NCBI GenBank assembly: GCA_019359695.1
Contig: JAHHGV010000053.1
Coordinates: forward strand, 1 to 52,822
Length of the DNA: 52,822 bases
Direction: 5' to 3'
Source of the DNA: Brasilonema angustatum HA4187-MV1
Lineage (GTDB): Bacteria; Cyanobacteriota; Cyanobacteriia; Cyanobacteriales; Nostocaceae
Below, piece by piece: positions 1-8,676 of this stretch. Under the pieces are notes generated by a model. The model saw nothing but the letters and a program-made list of their open reading frames with translations. It was not told where the DNA came from and ran no database searches. The position numbers and the translations under genes were made by a program. How positions within the stretch are numbered: position 1 is the first letter of the stretch; each line of letters starts with the position of its first letter.

Positions 1-90
1 TCTGATTCTATCCCGAACTCAGGTGTGAAACGCTGCAGCGGCGACGATAGTAGGTGGGTAGCTGTCTGCGACAATAGCTCGATGCCAGGA
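1..90 (+). rRNA. rrf: 5S ribosomal RNA, 3' part (5' end outside the window)
   Basis: The first 90 bases carry hallmark 5S rRNA blocks: ATCCCGAACTCAG, GTGAAACG, GGCGACGATAGT, the loop around GGTAGC, and a 3' end of AATAGCTCGATGCCAGG. Roughly the first quarter of the molecule lies outside the window. The gene reads on the plus strand and is followed about 20 bases later by a strong terminator hairpin, as expected for the end of a ribosomal RNA operon. The window therefore begins at the tail of an rrn operon whose 16S and 23S genes should lie immediately upstream. The exact 3' end was set by analogy with other 5S genes and may be off by a few bases. Confidence 0.9.
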
Positions 91-109
91 TTTGATTTCA
101 ACTCATTAC

Positions 110-150
110 AAAAGGCAGTTGCTAAATCTAGCAACTGCCTTTTGTTCGTT
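110..150 (+). terminator. Rho-independent terminator of the rRNA operon
   Basis: A perfect 15-bp stem (AAAAGGCAGTTGCTA at 110-124 against TAGCAACTGCCTTTT at 129-143) closes a 4-base loop and runs into TTTTGTTCGTT. Position and shape fit the terminator of the upstream 5S gene. Confidence 0.9.
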
Positions 151-189
151 TATCTGGCATTCTGCCAACTGTCACAATCGATTTTCTAA

Positions 190-1169
190 TAAGTAGGTAG
201 GCGAAAAAATTTCAAACTATGTAACGAAAACTTAACTATAGGCATTAGAGTTAAATTTTACACGTTGCGTACTATAGTTTCCTTTTTCTCCCCTAGCTGT
301 AACACCATCAATGACCGCATAAGCACTCGTTGAACTCATCATCAAATATTTGCCCAGATAGCTGATCTTTTTTTAAGTGTTGCCACTCCAATTCAATTGG
401 AACCGTTGGGAGCAATATTTTGGTAAAAAGAAAATGTATAAACCCATGTGCTGCCACTTTTTCCATAACTGCTGAACTTCCTTGCATCTATGTATGGAAC
501 CGTTGTCTTGTACTATTACTTTCATACGTCCAGTTTTTTGGGCTTCAAGCGCTTCTTTCTCCATCATATGGATGTAAGATTTGCGATTGACACCTCCAAT
601 TACCAGAGCGTAAAAAAACTGATTAAAGGTTGAACAAAGCCAATAATACTTAATCTGCGACCACGACGTTTTTTTGCTCTAAGCGTTTTTGCTCACCCTT
701 AAAGTAATAGGTATAACCTGGTTCGCTCCATACACAAAACCCTGATTCATCCAAATATTTTAGGTTTATGTCTCCGGCAGCAGCAGATAATTCCAATATA
801 TCTAGGTCTGCTTGCTTGTTTGCTCGTGCTATCGGGTCTTGGTTGCCTTTGTGACTTTTCCTTGCTCGCTTCCAATTTACCACGCCAGTTGCTTCAAGTC
901 GGCAGAGCCGCCCAAGGCACTGGCTCCCCTTTTTTTGAGTACCCGTCTTAATCTGTCGGGACTCAGTTTTATTGAGCGTTAAGCGTTTGCGTAGCGCCCC
1001 CTTAGGGGCTAGCTAGGTCTGCCCTAGGCAATCGCTTTCTAATTTTTGGGCGAGTTGGCGACTGTTGTAAGAAAGAGGAAAACATAGTACAGAACATATT
1101 AAATTTCACTTTGGCTGCCGCCTTTAACTTTTCGTTACATAGTTAGAAATTTCCAGGCCGACTTACTTA
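190..1169. mobile_element. Degenerate IS630-family insertion sequence with terminal inverted repeats
   Basis: The two ends are imperfect inverted repeats of about 40 bp. The left end starts TAAGTAGGTAGGCGAAAAAA at 190. The right end, read on the minus strand from 1169, starts TAAGTAAGTCGGCCTGGAAA. Both continue into the shared block ACTATGTAACGAAAA. IS630 elements insert at and duplicate TA, and a TA dinucleotide sits at both borders (190-191 and 1168-1169), giving an element of about 976 bp. The interior encodes a broken IS630-type transposase on the minus strand. The element lies just downstream of the rRNA terminator. The same terminal sequence recurs in a non-coding element at 39132-39280. 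Confidence 0.85.
232..1077 (-). pseudogene. IS630-family transposase, frameshifted and disrupted
   Basis: Pieces of one IS630-type DDE transposase lie in order on the minus strand but in different frames. Near 1030-1077 there is an N-terminal fragment (YNSRQLAQKLE) followed by stops. At 650-883 is the middle part, with KSHKGNQDPIARANKQAD and LKYLDESGFCVWSEPGYTYY, which holds a conserved acidic motif. At 373-567 is the VIVQDNGSIHRCKEVQQLW / LYIFFLPKYC block with the second catalytic region. At 232-330 is the C-terminal tail AYAVIDGVTARGEKGNY. A repeat-like GC-rich insertion near 950-1030 and several frameshifts separate the pieces, so no functional protein is possible from this copy. The family call rests on these motifs and on the flanking TA and inverted repeats. 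Confidence 0.85.
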
Positions 1170-1818
1170 GAGTTATGTGGATGTATAACTGCGGAATATA
1201 GATCGCTTGAAAGCAAATTAGGGCTAGGAACATAACTGTATGCATAGTCAAAACCTTTTCTGCCAAGAATGAACTTGATTAGATATCTTTATGTGTTTTT
1301 TCCGTAGATATATAGAATTCATTCCGGATAACGGTTAAGACATAGTGAATAATATATCGTGTAAACTTTAGTGTAAGGTGTTGTGGTTAAGTAGGTCAGC
1401 CTAAAAAAACTTAAAATAGAAATTCTGCGATTGATTCGTTGCTAGTTAAATAATATGTATTCATTCTCTAGTGATGTTTTTTTCATTTGAATATTGAAGA
1501 AATTTAAAATCTTATTTATTATAATTAACTAAAAGAATAGAAATAAACTAGCCTATTTTTTGGTAGTTATAGAGCTTGAGTTATTGAAATCATGTTTCAT
1601 TTGCCAAGCATATGAAAGGACAACTAAAATGCGACTAAAAAGATGGGAATCTCCTCGGCAAGAAGGTAGAAATGACAAGGGAAGAGGGGGCTCGGCAAGG
1701 CAGAGACAACTTCAAAAACAACATCAAATGCTCCGGAAAAGACTTAAAGAAGGTAAAAAACTCGAGAAAGACAATCAAGCAGATAGTATAAAACAAGGGA
1801 AAAAGAAAAAACAAAGAC

Positions 1819-1862
1819 AGGGGGAAGATAAAATTCTCTTCCCCCTAAATTTTTTATTTTTT
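1819..1862 (+). terminator. Orphan Rho-independent terminator-like hairpin
   Basis: AGGGGGAAGA (1819-1828) pairs perfectly with TCTTCCCCCT (1837-1846) across an 8-base loop, followed by AAATTTTTTATTTTTT. This is a textbook intrinsic terminator on the plus strand. No recognisable gene ends at it, so it could end a small RNA or an unannotated short message starting upstream. Confidence 0.7.
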
Positions 1863-2108
1863 AGCAAAGACAACATAGTTTGTCATGGCACGCTACATAG
1901 GGTGTGAAAGTTGAATATAAAGAGTTATTAACTTGATAAAGCAATCATTTATGGATTTTGATCCAGCAAGTTTGTATCTTAAATAACAGTTCTTTTGTAA
2001 TGATTAAGCATCAAATATTATAGGCTTGATTGTCTGTGATCTCGCTGAGCAGATTTCAATGTATTTACTCATCAAATATTTCTTTCTTTAATACAAAAAA
2101 ATACAAAG

Positions 2109-2161
2109 TTAATGTAATTGAAATATGAAATTAATGTAATTAAAATATGAAATTAATGTAA
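2109..2161. repeat. 22-bp tandem repeat, 2.4 copies
   Basis: The units TTAATGTAATTGAAATATGA(AA) at 2109-2130 and TTAATGTAATTAAAATATGA(AA) at 2131-2152 differ at one base and are followed by the partial unit TTAATGTAA. The repeat is AT-rich and lies about 250 bp upstream of the first glycosyltransferase gene. No function is evident. Confidence 0.8.
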
Positions 2162-2408
2162 AGGTTAATAAAATATGCTTAAAGAAGTAGAATTTTAGAG
2201 TAGAGTACTATACAGGCTAATGTAAATAAATTCTTCATACCAGGGAAGTCGGCGATTTATAGTAAAAGCTACTGCATCTCCATGTGTTAACTTTCGACCG
2301 TGTACTAAAAGTTGAAACGAGTCAGTCCAGTGAGATAGACTGACACACTTCAAAGTTTGGAAAGGTCATAAAGATGATTTGTTCTCTGTTAGACACAAGG
2401 AGTGACTT

Positions 2409-3224
2409 ATGGTAGGAAGAGCTTTTCTACCGACTCAAAGAGTATTAGATTTTCCGATTACTGCCTTACGCTTAGATGATCAGATACGAACAATGTTGCG
2501 ATGGGCGATCGCACATGAAAGTAAAACTGTATGTGTTGCAAACGTACATATGCTGATGGAGGCATATTGGAATCCAGACTTTGGAACTGTACTGAAGAAT
2601 GCAGATCTTGTCACTCCTGACGGTATGCCTGTGGTGTGGATGATGAAACTTTTGGGGGTTAAATACCAAGACCGTGTAGCAGGAATTGATATTCTACAGG
2701 CATCGTGTGCGCTTGCTCAAAAACTGAATGTCAGCGTTTATTTCGTGGGCTCTCAAACAGAGATTCTTTCTCGGATGAGAGAAAGGTTAATTCAGGAATT
2801 TCCTAACCTGAAGATTGCAGCGATGGAACCTTTGCCTTTTCGTCCCCTGACATCAACTGAAGATAAAGCACTCATCGAAAGAATCAATTCCAGCGGTGCT
2901 GGTTTGGTGTTTGTCTGTTTAGGATGTCCCAAACAAGAAAATTGGATGGCTCAGCACAAGGATAGAATTCAAGCAGTCATGGTTGGGCTGGGTGGTGCTT
3001 TCCCAGTTTATGCAGGCCTCCATAAAAGAGCACCACGCATGGTGCGGGATTCTGGTTTGGAATGGCTTTATCGATGGATACAAGAACCCCGTCGCCTTTG
3101 TAAACGCTATACCAAGACTATTCCACCGTTTCTTTGGTTGGCTTTTAAGCAACTATTGACTTCAACTTCGTTAATCAGTACGCCATTCCATATTCGTGAA
3201 CGGTACTTAGGATGGAGAGATTAG
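2409..3224 (+). CDS. WecG/TagA/CpsF-family glycosyltransferase
   Basis: This 271-residue protein has the layout of the GT26 family, which transfers a sugar such as N-acetylmannosaminuronate or N-acetylmannosamine from a UDP-sugar onto a lipid-linked intermediate at the inner face of the plasma membrane. Visible motifs are VANVHMLMEA near residue 43, the conserved TPDGMPVVW near 68-76 with the candidate catalytic Asp, GCPKQE near 172, and the C-terminal GLEWLYRWIQEPRR block that binds membrane or helps oligomerise. Length is slightly above the usual 240-250. An AAGGAG site 6-7 bases before the ATG supports the start. It opens the plus-strand polysaccharide locus and may add an early sugar of the repeat unit. 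The exact substrate cannot be told from sequence. Confidence 0.9.
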   Translation: MVGRAFLPTQRVLDFPITALRLDDQIRTMLRWAIAHESKTVCVANVHMLMEAYWNPDFGTVLKNADLVTPDGMPVVWMMKLLGVKYQDRVAGIDILQASCALAQKLNVSVYFVGSQTEILSRMRERLIQEFPNLKIAAMEPLPFRPLTSTEDKALIERINSSGAGLVFVCLGCPKQENWMAQHKDRIQAVMVGLGGAFPVYAGLHKRAPRMVRDSGLEWLYRWIQEPRRLCKRYTKTIPPFLWLAFKQLLTSTSLISTPFHIRERYLGWRD

Positions 3225-3933
3225 TAGATTGCTAACTGTGGTGATATTAAAGTGGCTAACCTTTTGCAATAACAAAGTTCATTGCCAGCAGACATTGTGA
3301 CTAGCCAACAAGAACTTAGTTAGTATTTGATACCCACTCTTATCCATCGGGAACGATTGGCACACTAGCTTTGAGGACACAATTGCATTGTATTATCAGG
3401 AGACTTTCTGATGAAAATCTCCTGAGTATTAAGAAAACTCTTGAAGAGTGTCAGAAACCCTATATTTAAAAGCGGGGGTTTGGAAAGCCATATCTGACCA
3501 GACTAAGTGCCCTAAATACTACGTTCAAGGCAAGCGTTATAAAGATCGTGCCCTCCAGGCATAGGGCTGCAGGAGATACCCTGAAGGAGTGAGTGCTGAC
3601 ACAGCCATGATGAAGTTGGAAGCAATACCATTTTAAAAAATGTTTGCGACAGATACCCCACCCGCGCTCTTTGCGCACCCTTACGCCCCTTGTGGTGACT
3701 AATATCAGGGTTGGGGAGTGGCTTTGGCTTCATCTGTTGCATTCTTTTTTTTAACTGGTATAAGCACCCTGATCCATTGTCACAGAGACATACGAATCTA
3801 AAAAATCAAGCAATTTTTGATTGAATTTTGTAGCGATTTAAATTGCCCAAAGTTAAGCTATGTATGTAAGACAGAGTTTTCGAGCAAAATTTTAACCTGC
3901 GAAAACCTCTGTAGTTAAGAACAAACTAGGAAG
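3225..3933. other. Intergenic region between the WecG-like gene and rfbB
   Basis: About 700 bp with no credible coding region. Minus-strand frames at 3466-3742 have no start signal or family resemblance. The stretch around 3640-3730 is locally more GC-rich than its surroundings and looks like repeat-derived filler, but I could not pair clear terminal repeats. The final 100 bases are AT-rich and probably hold the rfbB promoter. Confidence 0.5.
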
Positions 3934-5007
3934 ATGCAAACTTTTTTGCTAACTGGTGGATTAGGTTTCATCGGTTCTAACTTCATCTTGAAAGCTAGAA
4001 AAAAACTTTGGGCTAATATTATCAATATCGACAAACTGACCTACGCAAGCAATCCTCAAAATCTAAAAGATTTACAGGATGATTCAGGATATCATTTTGT
4101 TCGTGGAGATATTGGTGATATTAAACTGATACTTCATGTTCTGGAGCAGTACCAACCAGATGCAATCATCAACTTTGCTGCTGAGAGCCATGTCGATCGC
4201 TCAATTCTCAATCCCCAAGATTTTATTCAAACAAACGTAGTTGGAACATTCCAACTTTTAGAAGCTAGCAGAGCTTACTGGGAAAAATTATCCCCGCAAA
4301 AGCGAGAGCAATTCCGTTTTTTGCACGTATCTACAGATGAAGTGTACGGCACATTAAGTCCAACTGATCCAGCCTTTCAGGAAAATACTCCATATGCTCC
4401 TAATAGTCCCTATGCTGCATCAAAAGCAAGTTCAGACCATCTCGTCAGAGCTTACTTTCACACCTATGGTCTCCCCACTTTAATAACCAACTGCTCAAAC
4501 AACTATGGTCCACGCCAGTTTCCCGAAAAACTGATTCCTCTGATCATTCTCAATGCTTTAAACGAGAAACCTTTACCAATCTACGGTGATGGAAAGAATA
4601 TCAGAGATTGGCTGTATGTTATGGATCATTGCGAAGCTCTTTACCTGGTTTTAAAAAATAGCTCTATTGGAGAGACCTATAATATTGGTGGTAATAATGA
4701 GCAAACAAACTTAACAGTGGTAGCGAAAATTTGTGCAATCCTCGATGAATTAGCTCCCAAACCAGGTTTGTGTCACTCGTCTTTGATGACTTTTGTGAAA
4801 GATCGCCCAGGTCACGACCGACGGTATGCAATAGATTGCAGTAAAATCGTCAAGGAACTGAGTTGGCAGCCAAAGGAGAATTTTGAGAGTGGTTTGCTCA
4901 AAACAATTCAGTGGTACTTGAGCAATTTAACGTGGGTTGAGCAAGTGCAATCTGGCGCTTACCAAAGTTGGATTCAGGAGAACTACGCAGACAGAGAAAC
5001 AGTCTGA
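3934..5007 (+). CDS. rfbB: dTDP-glucose 4,6-dehydratase
   Basis: A 357-residue short-chain dehydrogenase of the extended type. It converts dTDP-D-glucose to dTDP-4-keto-6-deoxy-D-glucose, the second step of dTDP-L-rhamnose synthesis, in the cytoplasm. The N-terminal Rossmann fold shows [10 protein letters not shown] (residues 7-16). AESHVDRS follows near residue 84, then the STDEVYG block, and the catalytic YAASK (Tyr-x-x-x-Lys) near residue 160. The C-terminal part has the family block [11 protein letters not shown]. Length is normal. It is first in a tight run with rfbA, rfbC and rfbD. The ATG at 3934 gives the canonical N-terminus ([12 protein letters not shown]). Confidence 0.97.
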   Translation: MQTFLLTGGLGFIGSNFILKARKKLWANIINIDKLTYASNPQNLKDLQDDSGYHFVRGDIGDIKLILHVLEQYQPDAIINFAAESHVDRSILNPQDFIQTNVVGTFQLLEASRAYWEKLSPQKREQFRFLHVSTDEVYGTLSPTDPAFQENTPYAPNSPYAASKASSDHLVRAYFHTYGLPTLITNCSNNYGPRQFPEKLIPLIILNALNEKPLPIYGDGKNIRDWLYVMDHCEALYLVLKNSSIGETYNIGGNNEQTNLTVVAKICAILDELAPKPGLCHSSLMTFVKDRPGHDRRYAIDCSKIVKELSWQPKENFESGLLKTIQWYLSNLTWVEQVQSGAYQSWIQENYADRETV

Positions 5008-5047
5008 TCAACAAAAGCCAAATCCTGAAATATCTGAGGAGTTAAGC

Positions 5048-6007
5048 ATGAGGGGCATTATTTTAGCTGGCGGTTCTGGTACGCGGTTGTATCCACTGAC
5101 TCAAGTGGTCAGCAAACAACTGATGCCTGTTTATGATAAGCCAATGATTTACTACCCCTTGTCTACTCTCATGTTGGCTGGGATTCGTGAAATTCTCATC
5201 ATCTCTACGCCCAGCCATCTGCCACTGTTTCAACAACTTCTGCACGATGGTAGCCAGTGGGGTCTTAAGTTTAGCTATGTTGAGCAACCAAAGCCTGAAG
5301 GAATAGCACAGGCATTCATTTTAGGTAAAGATTTTATCGACAACGACTCCGTATGCCTGATTTTAGGTGATAATATCTTCTACGGACATGGTCTAATTGA
5401 TGTACTCACTCGTGCAGCACAGTTGCGTGAGGGCGGACTAATTTTTGGTTATCGAGTTGCTGAACAAGAGCGATATGGAGTGGTTGAATTTGACGCAGCA
5501 GGTCAGGTCGTGAGTTTAGAAGAAAAGCCTAAGTTTCCCAAGTCTAACTATGCTGTACCAGGTATTTACTTTTATGATGCTCAGGTTTGTGAAATTGCAT
5601 CTCAACTTAAACCCTCAGCCCGCAATGAGCTAGAAATCACTGAGCTAAGCCAAGTGTATCTCCGTAGAGGACAACTCAAAGTTGAAATTTTAGGTCGAGG
5701 CTATGCTTGGTTAGATACGGGTACCCATGAATCTCTTCATCAGGCTGCTAGCTTTATTCAAACTTTGGAACAACGGCAAGGCTTGAAAATAGCTTGTATT
5801 GAAGAAATTGCCTACTGCCAAGGATATATCAATGCAGACCAACTCTATCAACTTGCTAAACCATTAGCTAACAGCAGCTATGGGCGTTATATAATGGATA
5901 TGATCAATGGTGATATCCGTACGACTCAAGTTCAGCAGGTCAATCCGGTGAGATCCGCCCATTACTTGAAGCAGGAATTTACAGAAACTAAGAAGGTAGG
6001 ACTGTGA
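5048..6007 (+). CDS. rfbA: glucose-1-phosphate thymidylyltransferase
   Basis: Makes dTDP-D-glucose from dTTP and glucose-1-phosphate, the first step of the rhamnose pathway. The N-terminus [16 protein letters not shown] is the nucleotide-binding signature, followed by [31 protein letters not shown] near residue 83, [10 protein letters not shown] near 109, and YAWLDTGTH near 220, all typical of RfbA. The open frame extends upstream to 4937 inside rfbB, but the ATG at 5048 has a GAGGAG site 6-7 bases before it and gives the canonical N-terminus. At 319 residues it is about 25 longer than usual, with a C-terminal tail ending in TETKKVGL. It overlaps the next gene by 4 bases. Confidence 0.96.
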   Translation: MRGIILAGGSGTRLYPLTQVVSKQLMPVYDKPMIYYPLSTLMLAGIREILIISTPSHLPLFQQLLHDGSQWGLKFSYVEQPKPEGIAQAFILGKDFIDNDSVCLILGDNIFYGHGLIDVLTRAAQLREGGLIFGYRVAEQERYGVVEFDAAGQVVSLEEKPKFPKSNYAVPGIYFYDAQVCEIASQLKPSARNELEITELSQVYLRRGQLKVEILGRGYAWLDTGTHESLHQAASFIQTLEQRQGLKIACIEEIAYCQGYINADQLYQLAKPLANSSYGRYIMDMINGDIRTTQVQQVNPVRSAHYLKQEFTETKKVGL

Positions 6008-6549
6008 AGGTTATACAGACCGAAATTCCTGATGTATTGCTGATTGAACCACGAGTTTTTGAAGATGAGCGTGGCTTTTTTTACGAAAGTTATAATGAAC
6101 AAGTTTGGCGAGAAAAGACAAATGTTGTAGAACACTTTGTACAAGACAATCACTCTCGTTCAGTGAAGAACGTACTACGCGGTTTGCACTATCAAATCAA
6201 GCAACCTCAAGGGAAATTGGTGAGAGTTGTGGTTGGTGAAGTGTTTGATGTCGCCGTGGACTTGAGAATGAGTTCTAAATATTTCGGTCAATGGGTTGGG
6301 GTTCATCTGAACGCTAAGGACAAGCAGCAACTATGGATACCAGCAGGTTTTGCTCACGGCTTCTTGGTGTTATCAGAATATGCTGAGACGCTTTATAAAG
6401 CGACAGACTATTACGCACCTGAATATGAACGTAGTATTTTGTGGAATGATCCTGATGTGGCGATCGCCTGGCCCCTCAAAGAAGAACCCATTCTCTCTGC
6501 CAAAGATAAAGCGGGTAAACTCCTCAAACAGGCGGAGGTCTTTGCGTGA
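6004..6549 (+). CDS. rfbC: dTDP-4-dehydrorhamnose 3,5-epimerase
   Basis: Epimerises C3 and C5 of dTDP-4-keto-6-deoxyglucose, the third step to dTDP-L-rhamnose. The 181-residue cupin shows the family signatures [26 protein letters not shown] near residues 45-62 with the catalytic His, [13 protein letters not shown], and [15 protein letters not shown] near 111-125. It starts with GTG at 6004, overlapping the end of rfbA in a GTGA arrangement that points to translational coupling. The same arrangement links it to rfbD. A HIP1 octamer lies within the gene near 6461. Confidence 0.96.
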   Translation: MKVIQTEIPDVLLIEPRVFEDERGFFYESYNEQVWREKTNVVEHFVQDNHSRSVKNVLRGLHYQIKQPQGKLVRVVVGEVFDVAVDLRMSSKYFGQWVGVHLNAKDKQQLWIPAGFAHGFLVLSEYAETLYKATDYYAPEYERSILWNDPDVAIAWPLKEEPILSAKDKAGKLLKQAEVFA

Positions 6550-7445
6550 CCAGAATACTCTTAACAGGCAGCACAGGTCAAGTTGGTTGGGAACTGCAAC
6601 GAACTTTGATGACTCTTGGAGAAGTCATTTCTGTGGGACATCAAATCTCCTCTTGTGGTCTACTCATGGATCTGTCTCAGCCTGACAGTATTCGTCATGT
6701 GATTCGTGAAGTTCAGCCTGACTTAATTGTAAATCCAGCGGCATACACTGCAGTGGACAACGCAGAATCAGAACCTGAATTAGCAATGGCTGTCAATGGA
6801 ACTGCACCTGGTGTGATTGCAGAAGCAGCCAAGCAGTTGGGAGCAGGAGTGATTCATTACTCAACAGATTACGTGTTCAACGGTCATCAAGCGACACCAT
6901 ACACAGAGCAAGACGAACCTGATCCGCAAAATATCTACGGAAAAACAAAACTAGCTGGTGAAAAGGCAATTCAAGCAGTTGGTGTGCCTTATTTAATCCT
7001 GAGAACAAGTTGGGTCTATGGCTTGAGAGGTAAAAACTTTTTGTTAACAATGCTAAAATTAGCACCAGAGCGTGAAGAAATAAGAGTTGTAGATGACCAA
7101 GTGGGAGCACCAACTTGGAGCCGGATGATTGCAGAATCTACAGCACAAATTCTCTCTCAAGGAAAACAGGATTTGATTGGTTTTTTGAGCAATAAGAGTG
7201 GGATATATCATCTGACAGCTACTGGTCAGACAAGTTGGTATGGCTTTGCAAAAGCGATTTTTGAACTTGACTCCAAACGCAGTGAGCATAAGCTAAAGAA
7301 CTTGGTAGCAATCCCCTCAGAGCAATATCCGACCCCAGCAACCAGACCAGCTTATTCTTCATTAGATACTCAAAAAATCTCTTGCAGATTTGGGTTAGCT
7401 TTGCCTACCTGGCAAAGAAATTTAGAATTGGTGCTTGGTTCATAA
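6546..7445 (+). CDS. rfbD: dTDP-4-dehydrorhamnose reductase
   Basis: Final step of dTDP-L-rhamnose synthesis: NAD(P)H-dependent reduction of the 4-keto sugar. The 299-residue protein has the Rossmann motif LTGSTGQVGWEL at residues 5-16, NPAAYTAVDNAE near 63-74, STDYVFNG near 106, and the catalytic YGKTKLAGE near 132-140. It starts with GTG at 6546, overlapping rfbC by 4 bases. It closes an rfbBACD run that supplies rhamnose to the downstream glycosyltransferases. A MITE-like element follows directly after its stop codon. Confidence 0.96.
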   Translation: MTRILLTGSTGQVGWELQRTLMTLGEVISVGHQISSCGLLMDLSQPDSIRHVIREVQPDLIVNPAAYTAVDNAESEPELAMAVNGTAPGVIAEAAKQLGAGVIHYSTDYVFNGHQATPYTEQDEPDPQNIYGKTKLAGEKAIQAVGVPYLILRTSWVYGLRGKNFLLTMLKLAPEREEIRVVDDQVGAPTWSRMIAESTAQILSQGKQDLIGFLSNKSGIYHLTATGQTSWYGFAKAIFELDSKRSEHKLKNLVAIPSEQYPTPATRPAYSSLDTQKISCRFGLALPTWQRNLELVLGS

Positions 7446-7451
7446 CGTTTC

Positions 7452-7568
7452 AGGACTTACGCACGAACAACGTAGTTATAGTCATTGCGACCGTTAGCGC
7501 AGCGGGCAAGGGAGGGCATAGGGAAGCAATCGCAACCCACTCTTTTTCGTAGCGCGTGCGTAAGTTCT
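7452..7568. mobile_element. Short inverted-repeat element (MITE-like), 117 bp
   Basis: The left end AGGACTTACGCACG (7452-7465) is matched by the right end, which reads AGAACTTACGCACG on the minus strand (7555-7568), one mismatch in 14. The interior holds GTCATTGCGA and AGCAATCGCAA, words that recur in many Nostocales intergenic repeats. It has no coding capacity, so it is a non-autonomous element or repeat. It occupies part of the 376-bp gap between rfbD and the ABC transporter gene. The rest of that gap (7569-7821) is AT-rich and shows no gene. Confidence 0.8.
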
Positions 7569-7821
7569 AGGTTTTAAAGAAATTTGATAATTAGCGCTAT
7601 TGCTTGTTCTACATTGCTGTCCGAGAACTAGCAGAAATTTCATGTCAGATGCATTGTAAAGATTAGATGAAGACGTAAAAAAGATACAAATACTTCCTGA
7701 TATTAAGGTCTGTGTAAAGAAGTAATAAGAGGAATGACAACGGTGTTTTCTCTGAATTTTCAAATCTTTTGGCTGCAAACAATCGCCCGTTATCTAATTG
7801 ATGCAATATACAGGTAAGTAG

Positions 7822-8661
7822 ATGAACACAAAAGAACTCACAATCGAGGCAGGTAGGGCTGAAAAGCAGTACTGGAAAGATTTGTGGACATACCGGGAAC
7901 TGTTCTACTTTCTTGCATGGCGTGACATTTTAGTGCGCTACAAACAAACGGCGATCGGACTCGCTTGGGCACTGATTCGACCGTTTTTGACAATGGTTGT
8001 GTTCACAGTTGTGTTTGGCAATATAGCTAAGCTTCCATCTGAGGGTGATGCACCTTACCCAATTATGGTATTTTCAGCGCTGTTGCCTTGGCAGTTCTTT
8101 TCCGGTGCGCTAACTGAGTGTAGCAACAGCTTAATTAACAACGCCAACCTGGTTTCTAAAGTCTACTTTCCTCGGTTGATTGTGCCGACGAGTGCAGTGA
8201 TTGTCAGCTTCGTAGACTTTTTGGTTTCTGGCATGATTTTACTGGCATTGATGGCATGGTATAACTTTGTGCCAGACTGGCGCATTCTAACTCTGCCAAT
8301 ATTTATTTTGATTGCGTTTGCAGCCTCAATTGGAGCAGGGTTGTGGTTAGCAGCATTAAACGTGAAGTATCGAGATTTTCGGTTCATTGTGCCGTTTATT
8401 GTCCAGTTTGGGCTTTATGTTTCACCTGTAGGGTTTAGCAGCAAGGTTATTGCTCAACGGTTTTCTGAACAGTTGCTGCTGCTGTATTCACTCAACCCAA
8501 TGGTAGGGGTCATCGACGGTTTCCGCTGGGCAATTTTGGGCGGAGAGTCGCAGATATATTTACCAGGGTTTGCGCTGTCTGTTAGTTTTGTGGTCGTGCT
8601 GCTATGGAGCGGAATCTGGTATTTCCGCAAAACGGAACGCAAGTTTGCTGACGTAATTTAG
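7822..8661 (+). CDS. ABC-2 type polysaccharide export permease (Wzm-like)
   Basis: A 279-residue integral membrane protein of the ABC-2 type. It forms the transmembrane channel that moves lipid-linked polysaccharide, such as O-antigen or teichoic-acid-like polymer, across the plasma membrane. The N-terminal YRELFYFLAWRDILVRYKQ amphipathic region and the following LAWALIRPFLTMVVFTVVFG segment are typical of Wzm/TagG. About six hydrophobic segments follow, with NLVSKVYFPRLIVP between the second and third and NPMVGVIDGFRWAILG near residue 230. The ATP-binding partner starts 15 bases after its stop, so the two are surely co-translated. Substrate is inferred from context only. Confidence 0.93.
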   Translation: MNTKELTIEAGRAEKQYWKDLWTYRELFYFLAWRDILVRYKQTAIGLAWALIRPFLTMVVFTVVFGNIAKLPSEGDAPYPIMVFSALLPWQFFSGALTECSNSLINNANLVSKVYFPRLIVPTSAVIVSFVDFLVSGMILLALMAWYNFVPDWRILTLPIFILIAFAASIGAGLWLAALNVKYRDFRFIVPFIVQFGLYVSPVGFSSKVIAQRFSEQLLLLYSLNPMVGVIDGFRWAILGGESQIYLPGFALSVSFVVVLLWSGIWYFRKTERKFADVI

Positions 8662-8676
8662 CGAGGAGTGGATGAC

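Larger units (their letters stand above)
1170..2408. other. AT-rich intergenic region without a convincing gene
   Basis: About 1.2 kb separates the IS element from the first polysaccharide gene. The longest open frame (1560-1907, plus) is low-complexity, rich in Lys/Arg/Gln, starts with TTG without a ribosome-binding site, and has a terminator hairpin inside it, so I do not call it. Other content: a lone copy of an IS630-type terminal sequence starting TAAGTAGGTCAGCC at 1388, a 22-bp tandem repeat at 2109-2161, and the hairpin at 1819-1862. The region may hold an unrecognised small RNA ending at that hairpin. The promoter of the gene at 2409 must lie towards the right end but was not identified. 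Confidence 0.6.

Noticed and set aside
1388-1417. Third IS630/MITE element starting TAAGTAGGTCAGCC
   Set aside because: No inverted partner was found within about 1 kb, so it is at most a solo end and is only mentioned within the intergenic entry.
1560-1907. 115-codon open frame rich in Lys, Arg and Gln
   Set aside because: It needs a TTG start without a ribosome-binding site, has low-complexity composition, and contains the terminator hairpin at 1819-1862 within its frame.
3466-3742. Two overlapping minus-strand open frames between the WecG-like gene and rfbB
   Set aside because: No family resemblance, no start signals, and they cross repeat-like DNA; treated as chance frames.
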